Below, piece after piece: positions 31,401-40,840 of a stretch of DNA of 64,000 nucleotides. The position numbers and the translations under genes were made by a program. The first letter of the stretch is position 1; every line of letters begins with the position of its first letter. The DNA is from Ideonella dechloratans. Lineage in GTDB: Bacteria; Pseudomonadota; Gammaproteobacteria; Burkholderiales; Burkholderiaceae_C. Where the stretch lies: assembly GCF_021049305.1 (NCBI RefSeq), contig NZ_CP088081.1, forward strand, positions 496,001 to 560,000, read 5' to 3'. The notes under the pieces were generated by a model. It was not told the DNA's origin. It made no database searches and saw only the letters and a program-made list of their open reading frames with translations.

Positions 31401-31736
31401 GAGCGTCTCCGACGGTGAGGTCATGTTGCGGTTCAGGCCCCGATGGGGAGGGGCTTTCGGAGAGCAACGGGAGGGGGCTGTTCCAAGCCGTGGACCAACA
31501 CCCGACGGCGCTCAGACTAAGAGTCGCCATCCCGCTGGACAAGCAAGAAATCTATGTCCCATTTGGTCTATAAGGCTCATTTGGTGAGCCTCTTCGTCGA
31601 CACAATGGGGCCCAATCGAGAAGTGCGCGCGATAGGGTTGTTGCGCACCAGAAGGTGAAGCTTCTGGGCTTCTCAAGAACGATCAGAACACCATCGGCCA
31701 GCACGGCCGCTCCTTCAACTCAGGGATCAGACACAA
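31401..31736. other. divergent intergenic region
   Basis: About 335 bp between the divergent AAA+ ATPase and membrane-protein genes. No gene is seen. It contains two CATTTGGT copies (about 31560 and 31578) and the inverted repeat listed separately. Confidence 0.6.
31573..31591. promoter_or_regulatory. possible operator (inverted repeat)
   Basis: Perfect AGGCTCA/TGAGCCT inverted repeat separated by TTTGG in the divergent gap between the ATPase and membrane-protein genes. It has no U-tract. It could be a repressor site, for example for the AbrB-like protein; this is inference. Confidence 0.35.
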
Positions 31737-32504
31737 ATGAACGAAGCAGACGCAGCACTGACACCCACCAAACCGACAGAAACTCTGGCCAGGCAGTCGA
31801 CGCGGGCGACGAGGTCAATCTCTTGGTCGGCGCTGGCCAAGGCGGGCGCCGCCGCTCTTGGTGCGACGGCCACGGCCTTCAATTTCATTGGTCAAGAGGC
31901 CTATGCACGCTATCTCGGCCACTGGGGATTCGACGATGGCATGCTGCCGTTGGACACCAGCAACCGTGTGCATTACGGCTACCTTGCCGTCCTCGAGAGC
32001 ATTCACTCTCTGCTGAACGGTCCGGTGGGTGCAATGATCCTGTTGACCATCTTTATCATGCTTGGCATCCAGATCTGGATTACCTCCTCCATGGAGAAGA
32101 ATCCACCTAGCGACACCAAGGTCGGCAAATGGTTGAGGCGCAACGCTGATCGCCTGCCCCGATCGCTCAAGGGCCTTTTCGCATCCTTCGGCATTTCCGG
32201 GGTGATTGCGATCCTCCTGTACTACGTGGTGTTGGCCGCCTTCATCGGGCTCGCCGTGGCTCCCTTCATCGGTGAACACGCCGCCGCCAAATGGGCTGAG
32301 AAGAAGGAAAGCGATATCCAAATGGGTTGCGAGCGTGGTGACCAGCACGGCGTCTGCACGGAACTCACACGCGGCGGCGAGGTGATCGGGGCCGGGCTCA
32401 TCATCGCGAGCTCGACGACGCGCGTTGCCTACTTTGATATCACCGCTAAACATGGTCGGCTGATCAAGTTCGAGGATGGCGAACTGATTGGGTGGATGCC
32501 GTGA
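31737..32504 (+). CDS. hypothetical membrane protein (255 aa)
   Basis: No family recognised. Three to four hydrophobic segments are visible: about residues 95-115 (AMILLTIFIMLGIQIWI), 145-175 (ISGVIAILLYYVVLAAFIGLA split into two) and a weak one near 36-55. A soluble C-terminal part (CERGDQHGVCTELTRG, about residues 195-255) follows, with two cysteines. The start is ATG at 31737. The gene ends 61 bp before the proposed left end of the Tn7-like element, so it would lie just outside it. Confidence 0.55.
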   Translation: MNEADAALTPTKPTETLARQSTRATRSISWSALAKAGAAALGATATAFNFIGQEAYARYLGHWGFDDGMLPLDTSNRVHYGYLAVLESIHSLLNGPVGAMILLTIFIMLGIQIWITSSMEKNPPSDTKVGKWLRRNADRLPRSLKGLFASFGISGVIAILLYYVVLAAFIGLAVAPFIGEHAAAKWAEKKESDIQMGCERGDQHGVCTELTRGGEVIGAGLIIASSTTRVAYFDITAKHGRLIKFEDGELIGWMP

Positions 32505-32565
32505 AAATAGTGAATTGCCCTGGCTTTGGGCGGCCCCTAGACGTTTTCTCCTGAAGTCCGCTAGC

Positions 32566-32603
32566 TGTCAGCTCCCGGGTGATCAATTGCCCGGGAGCTG
32601 ACA
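32566..32603. repeat. proposed left end of the Tn7-like element (38-bp near-palindrome)
   Basis: Arms TGTCAGCTCCCGGG and CCCGGGAGCTGACA flank a 10-bp centre. Read inward it shares TGTCAG, CCGGGTGAT and a CCCG block in register with the motif at the right edge (55109 inward). TGT...ACA termini are usual for Tn7-like elements. Position supports an end: it lies between the flanking membrane gene and the leader-distal end of the array. The alternative is a factor-independent hairpin ending the array transcript, although no U-tract follows. Confidence 0.55.
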
Positions 32604-32703
32604 CTTACGCTGGTTCAGTGGCCGCGTCAGAGATATGCGGTTGAGGTTGTCGACATACTGTTCACTGTATGTGGTGCCGTCACCGTCAGGTGACTTGGTG
32701 GAC

Positions 32704-35700
32704 GAGTCCATCCCCGCGCGAGCGGGGCAGCCGGTTCTGGAACGGCCACGTACTCACACTCGCCGGGTCCATCCCCGCGAGAGCGGGGCAGCCAGGAGCG
32801 AGCTGGGCGCGAGGTAGGACAGCGCGGGTCCATCCCCGCGCGAGCGGGGCAGCCCGGCATTGAACGTGGAGGCGGCGCCTGCAATAGGGTCCATCCCCGC
32901 GCGAGCGGGGCAGCCCGGCCACTGCGCCGAACACCAGGTCGGCATCGGGGTCCATCCCCGCGCGAGCGGGGCAGCCGCTGCGCCGCGAGGTCATCACCAA
33001 GATCCGCAAGGTCCATCCCCGCGCGAGCGGGGCAGCCTGGTGCAAATGGAGAGATTGGTGGCCTAGCTTGGGTCCATCCCCGCGCGAGCGGGGCAGCCGG
33101 GTTCGTGTCGCGGAAGAATACCGATCCGCCGGGTCCATCCCCGCGCGAGCGGGGGAGCCGAGGCGCTTGGCGCCGATGCCTTCGCTACGTGGGGTCCATC
33201 CCCGCGCGAGCGGGGCAGCCCGTGCCACGCCGTCGTGCCAGACGGTCAGCAGGGGTCCATCCCCGCGCGAGCGGGGCAGCCCTGGCCTGGCCGCTGCCGT
33301 AGAGGCCGGTGCCGGGTCCATCCCCGCGCGAGCGGGGCAGCCATGGACATCGCCCTTCCGCCGGACCCTGAGCTGGGTCCATCCCCGCGCGAGCGGGGCA
33401 GCCATGCGGTCCAGCGCCTGCTGCCTCAGGATGGCGGGTCCATCCCCGCGCGAGCGGGGCAGCCGCTTCCTGAGCCGGCGCCTCCCAGCGGCTCTGGGGT
33501 CCATCCCCGCGCGAGCGGGGCAGCCTGATTCGCGCCATCCAGACCGCGGACGTCGGCGGGTCCATCCCCGCGCGAGCGGGGCAGCCGTGGGCCTGGGCCA
33601 GATCACCCGAACCTCGCGGGGTCCATCCCCGCGCGAGCGGGGCAGCCACGTCCTGGATGTCCTCCAGCAGGTGCTGCAGGGGTCCATCCCCGCGCGAGCG
33701 GGGCAGCCTACAGCTGGCTGCCCAGGCCGGTGCCGTAGGGGGGTCCATCCCCGCGCGAGCGGGGCAGCCGGGCTTGGGTCTGCATCGATGATCTCCATAT
33801 CGGGTCCATCCCCGCGCGAGCGGGGCAGCCGCAGTAATGGGTGACATGATGATCCTTGGCTGGGGTCCATCCCCGCGCGAGCGGGGCAGCCTGAGCCGCA
33901 CGGACGGCCTGCCGATGCCACTGGGGTCCATCCCCGCGCGAGCGGGGCAGCCACGGGGTTGGGTGTCACCTCGGCGCTGAGCGAGGGTCCATCCCCGCGC
34001 GAGCGGGGCAGCCCCGGCCGTGTAGGCCGTCCCAACACCAAGCAGGGGTCCATCCCCGCGCGAGCGGGGCAGCCACGATGCTCTACGCCAGCGCTTTCCT
34101 CTTGTCGGGTCCATCCCCGCGCGAGCGGGGCAGCCGTGTTGGGTGGTGCCACGGTGCCGGAGCACTGGGGTCCATCCCCGCGCGAGCGGGGCAGCCGCCA
34201 CGTTGGAGATGCTGATGCAGAGCCACTACGGTCCATCCCCGCGCGAGCGGGGCAGCCCGCGTGCACCAGGTCATTGATGCCGTCGGTCAGGGTCCATCCC
34301 CGCGCGAGCGGGGCAGCCGCATGGCCGGCCTGCAGCAGCTCGGTGGTGACGGGTCCATCCCCGCGCGAGCGGGGCAGCCTTGACAGCAAAGGACCCGAGG
34401 TCAGTCCGCAGGGGTCCATCCCCGCGCGAGCGGGGCAGCCAGCGCCACCGGCAAGCCGGACACCTGCGAGAAGGGTCCATCCCCGCGCGAGCGGGGCAGC
34501 CGCACGCTACCGCACCCACGGCCCGAACCGCTGGGGTCCATCCCCGCGCGAGCGGGGCAGCCCTGGAAGGTTTCGATCTGGTCGATGGTCCAGGAGGTCC
34601 ATCCCCGCGCGAGCGGGGCAGCCTGGATGTCACTCACCGTTGCGTCCGGGGCTCAGGGTCCATCCCCGCGCGAGCGGGGCAGCCGGCAGTAGACCCTAGA
34701 TTTGTTGATGTGACGACGGTCCATCCCCGCGCGAGCGGGGCAGCCTCATCGAAGACCACATGAAGCCGAACATGCAGGGGTCCATCCCCGCGCGAGCGGG
34801 GCAGCCCTGCCCAGCTTGCCGGGCCTCTTGATCAACGAGGGTCCATCCCCGCGCGAGCGGGGCAGCCGCGATGGCTGGAGACAACGGCGACGGCGTGCTG
34901 GGTCCATCCCCGCGCGAGCGGGGCAGCCGTCAACGAGCAATGGCGGCAGCGGCTGGAGCAGGGTCCATCCCCGCGCGAGCGGGGCAGCCTTCGGCGTCCA
35001 GTGCTCGGCCAATGGGCACCAGGGTCCATCCCCGCGCGAGCGGGGCAGCCGGACTGGACGGAAAGCATTTGCACGCCAATGGGGGTCCATCCCCGCGCGA
35101 GCGGGGCAGCCTAGTCAAAGGCGAGGGAGAGATTGGCGACGGTGGGTCCATCCCCGCGCGAGCGGGGCAGCCCTCGAAGCGGCGCACAACGCCCGCATGG
35201 GCCAGGGTCCATCCCCGCGCGAGCGGGGCAGCCCTGAAAGCAATGCGGCTCAACCGTGACCGCGAGGGTCCATCCCCGCGCGAGCGGGGCAGCCAAGACG
35301 CGCACGGCGGCCTACATCGTCAGCCGGGGTCCATCCCCGCGCGAGCGGGGCAGCCCAAATCATGAGCAAGCAAGCCACCGTCGCCCTGGGTCCATCCCCG
35401 CGCGAGCGGGGCAGCCGTGCCGTAGTAGGCCCAGGCGATGGCGTCCAGGGGTCCATCCCCGCGCGAGCGGGGCAGCCCAGCAGCGCATCCGCGACGCCAA
35501 GCTGGCCGAGGGTCCATCCCCGCGCGAGCGGGGCAGCCCTGGGTGATGTGTTTGGCCCGGCCAGCACCACGGGTCCATCCCCGCGCGAGCGGGGCAGCCC
35601 CCTGGTTGTTGCGGCTGCACTGCAGGCGCCGGGGTCCATCCCCGCGCGAGCGGGGCAGCCGGTCCTCAGGCGATGCGCCAGATGCGGGCCTGGGGTCCAT

Positions 35701-38100
35701 CCCCGCGCGAGCGGGGCAGCCCAGGGCGTGCCCGACTTCGAGGCATACCCTCAGGGTCCATCCCCGCGCGAGCGGGGCAGCCGTCGCGCAGGCGGCGCAG
35801 CACCACGGCGGGCGGGGTCCATCCCCGCGCGAGCGGGGCAGCCTACTCGAGGAAGGCCGTGCTGTCGTCGGCCGGGGGTCCATCCCCGCGCGAGCGGGGC
35901 AGCCGGTGCGGCAAAGGACTATGCGGGGATCATGCAGGGTCCATCCCCGCGCGAGCGGGGCAGCCCAGACCTTCGCGACCTCCTGAGCCTGGCGGTACGG
36001 TCCATCCCCGCGCGAGCGGGGCAGCCGCCATGTGGTTCTCCACGGGCGAGATCATCCGGGGTCCATCCCCGCGCGAGCGGGGCAGCCTCGTCGGGCTACC
36101 GGGAGGCGGTCATCCCGATGGGTCCATCCCCGCGCGAGCGGGGCAGCCTACATCGGCTACAACAAGGACATGGCCATCGAGGGTCCATCCCCGCGCGAGC
36201 GGGGCAGCCGACTGCATCCCATCGCAGTCCGGTGGCGCCTACGGTCCATCCCCGCGCGAGCGGGGCAGCCGGTGTCTCCGACCTCACGCCGCTCTACCGG
36301 GTGGGTCCATCCCCGCGCGAGCGGGGCAGCCACCAATGTGCAGACAGCCTACATGGCCGGCCGGGGTCCATCCCCGCGCGAGCGGGGCAGCCGCGTGGTG
36401 GAGCGCTATGGCAGCGGCTGGGAGGGGTCCATCCCCGCGCGAGCGGGGCAGCCCACACCGGGCCCGACGTGAAGCCCAATCAGCAGGGTCCATCCCCGCG
36501 CGAGCGGGGCAGCCAGGTGGATGGTGCTGGTGAGCAGCGCGGCCACGGGTCCATCCCCGCGCGAGCGGGGCAGCCCCCAGCGGCTGGCCCAGGAGCTGAA
36601 AAACGCCGGGTCCATCCCCGCGCGAGCGGGGCAGCCCTGGTGGTCTCGGGCTTGAAGAGGATGACCGAGGGTCCATCCCCGCGCGAGCGGGGCAGCCCAG
36701 GGGTACAAGGCCATCGGCCAGAGCGCAGAGGGTCCATCCCCGCGCGAGCGGGGCAGCCCAGGTGTGCGTCGGCCATCAGGGCGCGGTGCACGGTCCATCC
36801 CCGCGCGAGCGGGGCAGCCTTCTTGCTAGGGTTGCCCCGCAGCATGTGCACGGGTCCATCCCCGCGCGAGCGGGGCAGCCTTGATCTGGCGAGTGCACCA
36901 GCGAAGGGTGTTGGGTCCATCCCCGCGCGAGCGGGGCAGCCGGCTCCATTGCACCCGAAGTGTCCAATTTGCCGGGTCCATCCCCGCGCGAGCGGGGCAG
37001 CCGGCGGCATCTTCACGGTGGCCGGCGCGGTGCAGGGTCCATCCCCGCGCGAGCGGGGCAGCCAGGATGGTCACGTCGATGTCGGTCTGTGCCTGGGGTC
37101 CATCCCCGCGCGAGCGGGGCAGCCCAGCTCCGACCCCCCACTTGCCAATCAGCGGAGGGTCCATCCCCGCGCGAGCGGGGCAGCCGGCGCCTCGCTGGGC
37201 GTCGAGGACGGCAAGGAGGGTCCATCCCCGCGCGAGCGGGGCAGCCCTGCTGAGCTACGGCTTCGTGGTGGCCCTGGCGGGTCCATCCCCGCGCGAGCGG
37301 GGCAGCCCTGTTCGCCTCTGAAACCGTCAACGCGCTCTGGGGTCCATCCCCGCGCGAGCGGGGCAGCCTTCCCATGCTCGGCGCTGCAGCGCCGAGTCCT
37401 GGGTCCATCCCCGCGCGAGCGGGGCAGCCGTCGGCCACCGCGGTGTTGGCTATACCCTTGGCGGTCCATCCCCGCGCGAGCGGGGCAGCCGCGACTGCAT
37501 GAGCATTTCCAGCGTGGCGCGCGGGTCCATCCCCGCGCGAGCGGGGCAGCCTTGCCACCGGCCTGGCGGCGGGCGTCCTGGAAGGGTCCATCCCCGCGCG
37601 AGCGGGGCAGCCCTGCGGTGTTCCCCACCCCAGGTCGCGCATCAGGGTCCATCCCCGCGCGAGCGGGGCAGCCCCCGGCACGCTGGCAGACCGTGTGTGC
37701 GCCTGGGGTCCATCCCCGCGCGAGCGGGGCAGCCGCAGGCAGCCGCGGTCGCTCCTCAGTCGGATGGGGTCCATCCCCGCGCGAGCGGGGCAGCCCGGTC
37801 TTGGTAGCCATTTCGCTTCCTTGTGGGGGGTCCATCCCCGCGCGAGCGGGGCAGCCCTGAATGCCGTCCAGGCCGGCGACGGCGATTCGGGTCCATCCCC
37901 GCGCGAGCGGGGCAGCCTGGCGCACCTTTGTAGTTGCCGCCGGCTCGTTGGGTCCATCCCCGCGCGAGCGGGGCAGCCGCGGTGGCCAGCAAAGGCGTGA
38001 CGCTGGACTTGGGTCCATCCCCGCGCGAGCGGGGCAGCCGTCAGTGGTACGCTGCCCTCGGTGAACAGCCAGGGTCCATCCCCGCGCGAGCGGGGCAGCC
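32704..38100 (-). CRISPR. type I-E CRISPR array, 89 repeats and 88 spacers
   Basis: Strict 61-bp period: 29-bp repeats and 32-bp spacers; (38100-32732)/61 is exactly 88. In the transcribed (minus) sense the repeat is GGCTG, then stem CCCCGC-TCGC-GCGGGG, then the 8-nt handle ATGGACCC, matching the E. coli-type layout with handle ATAAACCG. The leader side is at 38.1 kb next to cas2. Variant repeats cluster at the far end (changes at 32705, 32780 and 33155), as expected for the oldest repeats. The last repeat base varies in about eight repeats. Long open frames on both strands here are artefacts of the repeat. Confidence 0.98.
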
Positions 38101-38155
38101 TCTAAAAGGCAAACTATTGTGCCAAAACAGATTTTTAAGGAGCCAGCCGGGGGAG
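38101..38155 (-). promoter_or_regulatory. CRISPR leader
   Basis: The 55 bp between the first repeat and the cas2 stop are strikingly AT-rich against the surroundings (runs such as AAAAATCTGTTTT on the minus strand). The position and composition fit the leader holding the array promoter and integration signals. I cannot place a definite promoter or IHF site. Confidence 0.75.
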
Positions 38156-38455
38156 TTAAGGGTTAACCCTCTTGGTTAACAAGGTGCCGTCCAATCGAAC
38201 AATCTCGCGCGTGGGAGTACCCACTGACTGCACGATCAATCCACCGTCAGCTTTGCGATCGGGGTACACCAATGTGATGGAGCCATTGCCCAGTTGGGCA
38301 TGCCAGTCACTCACAACCGACCAGATCTGTTCTCGGGCGCGCGTGCTCAGATGCGGGCTGGCGTACACACCCGGGGCCAACTCCAACATGGCCGACGACA
38401 GGAAGCCGCGATAGCGATCTTCCACGTCACGAGTGATCAGCATGGTCAGTGCCAT
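38156..38455 (-). CDS. cas2: CRISPR-associated endonuclease Cas2, I-E type
   Basis: A 99-aa Cas2e that bridges two Cas1 dimers in the spacer-integration complex. MLITRDVEDRYRGFLSS, LAPGVYASPHLSTRAREQIW and a C-terminal VRLDGTLL match the I-E family (E. coli has RAGVYVG ... TREMIW in the same place). ATG at 38455 overlaps the end of cas1 by 29 bp. It is the last cas gene before the leader. Confidence 0.95.
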   Translation of the reverse strand: MALTMLITRDVEDRYRGFLSSAMLELAPGVYASPHLSTRAREQIWSVVSDWHAQLGNGSITLVYPDRKADGGLIVQSVGTPTREIVRLDGTLLTKRVNP

Positions 38456-39317
38456 CGTCTTTCACGCCGAACAGGCTCTTGATGTCGTCAATCATTTTGG
38501 GCACCAAGCCGATGCGGCGGAACTCGCGGGCGGCACTTTGCCGCACCAGGCGATCGACGGTGTCGTCAGCACCTTGTTCCATGCGCTTGGCGGCGGCAAA
38601 GGCCAGGCGCAGGGTGACGGATTCGCGGTACAGGTCGGCGATATCCAGCACAAAGGACTGGTCAGAGTCTTCGTGGATGAAACCCAACTGCGGCAGGGCC
38701 GATAGCGCGGCTACGGCAACGCCCGCAGCGGAGCGCACGGCGGTCGCGGCATGGTTGATGGCCTGGTTGGCCAAGTCGGCGGCGTCGGGATTGCTTCGAC
38801 TGTAGTCGCGGCGCTTCCAGCTCAAGCCGAACGATTGGGCCAGCAGCTTGTAGCTCTCCTTGACCCGAGCGCCTTCGATGCCTCGCAATACCTCGATGGC
38901 GGTGTGGGGAAGTACCTCGCCCAGGCGGCGTGCGTACATCTTGCGGGCGATGGCGATGCGTTGCTTGTCGTCAGCCCACGCGCGTGCCTGGGCTCGCGCA
39001 AGGTCAGAGCGATCCGGGCCGAGTGCAGGCGCTGTATACAGGCGCGTGGCATCGGTGCCGACTGCGACCAGAGACGTCCCATGCCGAGCCAGGATGCGCA
39101 GCACGTCGTGGCTCAGACTGGTGCCGGGTCCGATGAGTAGTGCCGACAAAGTCTGGTGGGGCAACTGGTAGTCGCCGGCCGGCAGTGCGCCACCACCGCT
39201 GTTGAAGTGCAGACACCCATCCACCACGGTCAACACACCACGGTCCAGGTACATCAGCCCGTGGCGATCGGCGTGGGCGATCTGAACGCGCTCCAGCCCG
39301 AGGCGGCCTTTCAGCAT
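38427..39317 (-). CDS. cas1: CRISPR-associated integrase Cas1, I-E type
   Basis: Metal-dependent integrase for new spacers. The likely metal ligands are the glutamate in GIEGARVKESYK, the histidine in LGFIHEDSDQ and the aspartate in FVLDIADLYR, all present. ATG at 39317 (MLKGRLGLERVQ) gives 296 aa, the usual length; the longer frame upstream overlaps cas6e. Together with cas2 this indicates that the system can still acquire spacers. Confidence 0.96.
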   Translation of the reverse strand: MLKGRLGLERVQIAHADRHGLMYLDRGVLTVVDGCLHFNSGGGALPAGDYQLPHQTLSALLIGPGTSLSHDVLRILARHGTSLVAVGTDATRLYTAPALGPDRSDLARAQARAWADDKQRIAIARKMYARRLGEVLPHTAIEVLRGIEGARVKESYKLLAQSFGLSWKRRDYSRSNPDAADLANQAINHAATAVRSAAGVAVAALSALPQLGFIHEDSDQSFVLDIADLYRESVTLRLAFAAAKRMEQGADDTVDRLVRQSAAREFRRIGLVPKMIDDIKSLFGVKDDGTDHADHS

Positions 39318-39330
39318 GGTGAACCTGCCT

Positions 39331-40125
39331 TCAGGTCCAGGCGCCGGGTGGGGCCAGTAGCAGGCAGCCGTAGCCGAAGCTGCGGTGGCGGCCCAGACCC
39401 CTGGCAAGCAAGGCTGTGAAGGCCCGCGGGTCCTGAACCTCCAATTGGCCGCGCACAGTCAGATCTGGCAGCAAGCCGCCATGGGTTCTCCGTCGCTCCC
39501 GCTGTGGATCGGCAGCGAAGGTGCGGCGAGCAATAGACGACAGTGAGAAAGTCACCGCGTGGTGGCTCAAAAGCTGCGCTGCGCCTTCACGTGCCAGTTC
39601 ACGGGCCAACCATCGACCATGGGCCAACTCACGGTTGCCAAGCGCATCGCCAGCAAAGGCCGAATTGAATGCCGCGTCGATTTCAGGGTAGCCGCCGCCC
39701 TGAGCGGAGCGGCTGCGCACCACGGGCGCGACACGGGTCTCGAAGCTCAGCCGCTGTCCTGGAGTCCAAGTCGTGGGCATGGGCTTGACGACCACCTGCG
39801 CGGTGTCATCCGCGCCCAATGCCTGGGCCGCCAGCGGATCGGTGAGAGAGGCTGAGGCCAGCGTCTCGCGCAGCGTCGACTCATCGGCCTGGCAGTACCC
39901 GATCAGTTGCTGGCTGCCTGGACGCTCCAACAGGGCAAAGGGTTTGGGCGCGTGTTCGCCGAGGGTGGCGCGCAGGGCTGCGTGCAAGGCGTAGCCGGGG
40001 TCCTCACGCAGTGCGCGCTGCCCAGTTGCTGTGGCCCACCGCGTCAGCGCGGCCAAGTCGGGAAGCAGCCGTAGCAACAGCAGTGGCGGTTGGGTTTCGG
40101 GCGATTGGCAGGCACGCGTGGTCAT
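39331..40125 (-). CDS. cas6e: crRNA endonuclease Cas6e (Cse3)
   Basis: Cuts pre-crRNA at the base of the repeat stem and stays in Cascade. GYALHAALRATLGE near the N-terminus includes the likely catalytic histidine region, and the glycine-rich C-terminal GLGRHRSFGYGCLLLAPP is the family signature. At 264 aa it is somewhat longer than the E. coli protein. It starts in an ATGA overlap with cas5e. Confidence 0.94.
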   Translation of the reverse strand: MTTRACQSPETQPPLLLLRLLPDLAALTRWATATGQRALREDPGYALHAALRATLGEHAPKPFALLERPGSQQLIGYCQADESTLRETLASASLTDPLAAQALGADDTAQVVVKPMPTTWTPGQRLSFETRVAPVVRSRSAQGGGYPEIDAAFNSAFAGDALGNRELAHGRWLARELAREGAAQLLSHHAVTFSLSSIARRTFAADPQRERRRTHGGLLPDLTVRGQLEVQDPRAFTALLARGLGRHRSFGYGCLLLAPPGAWT

Positions 40126-40838
40126 GGCGTTACCTTTCGTACGCGCTCGAACACCTGTTGGCGTCCGGCGTGCACGTCCAAGCTGAAGCGGCGCTCATCA
40201 CTGGTCTGATGCACACGGTGTTGGGGCATGACCTCGGCAGCGCCGACGTTGAAGTACACCGCTGCGGCCGATGGCACCTCGCCGTCAGGGATGGCGGGGG
40301 CTTGGTCCAGTGCTTCGACGGCGTCAGCAGCCTCCAAGATGCCCCGACTGATTCGGGTGGCGGGCAAGCAGCCCTTGCGACCCAGGAACAGCGGGCGCTT
40401 GGGGGTGTCCAGCGCTGCCGCCAGGTCGGCCAGAGTGGGCGGCTCTGTCTCTGGCTCAAGCCTCAGTGCAACCAGCACCGAGGCATCGGCCCGGTAGTCG
40501 CGGTAGCGAAGGTGCGGTGAGTTATAGGCGGCATCGCCGCCGCCGCGGGTCTCGACCACACCGCGGGTCGTCCATCCGCGATCGTCCTTGCCCAGTTGCG
40601 CGGTCTGGAAGTCGTTGAGCAAAGTGCCAGGTCGGTCAATGCGTGCGGCCCAGCGAATGCGAGCCTGCAACCGGTCCAGCGCCACGTTGTCACTGCGCTC
40701 CCAGCCCAGGGCATTGGCCAGCAGGCCAGTCAGCATCGATACCGCAGGCCAAGCTTGCACCGGTCGGCGATGGTCCACTGCCGTGGTCCCGAAGGACATC
40801 AGCGGCGCCTCCAGGCGCAGCAGCAGGTGGGCCGGCAT
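40122..40838 (-). CDS. cas5e: Cascade subunit Cas5e (CasD)
   Basis: RAMP-fold protein that holds the crRNA 5' handle. LLLRLEAPLMSFGTTAVDHRRP near the N-terminus (family motif region, residues about 5-26), GWERSDN and GRKGCLPA are typical. ATG at 40838 (MPAHLLLRLEAPL) follows the cas7e stop by 2 nt and gives 238 aa. Confidence 0.94.
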   Translation of the reverse strand: MPAHLLLRLEAPLMSFGTTAVDHRRPVQAWPAVSMLTGLLANALGWERSDNVALDRLQARIRWAARIDRPGTLLNDFQTAQLGKDDRGWTTRGVVETRGGGDAAYNSPHLRYRDYRADASVLVALRLEPETEPPTLADLAAALDTPKRPLFLGRKGCLPATRISRGILEAADAVEALDQAPAIPDGEVPSAAAVYFNVGAAEVMPQHRVHQTSDERRFSLDVHAGRQQVFERVRKVTP

Positions 40839-40840
40839 GT

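Noticed and set aside
32635-38179. Many long open frames on both strands with proteins of repeating PSPRERGS or PRSRGDGP type
   Set aside because: They are translations of the CRISPR repeat and its spacers; the 61-bp period and GC-rich repeat keep several frames open.
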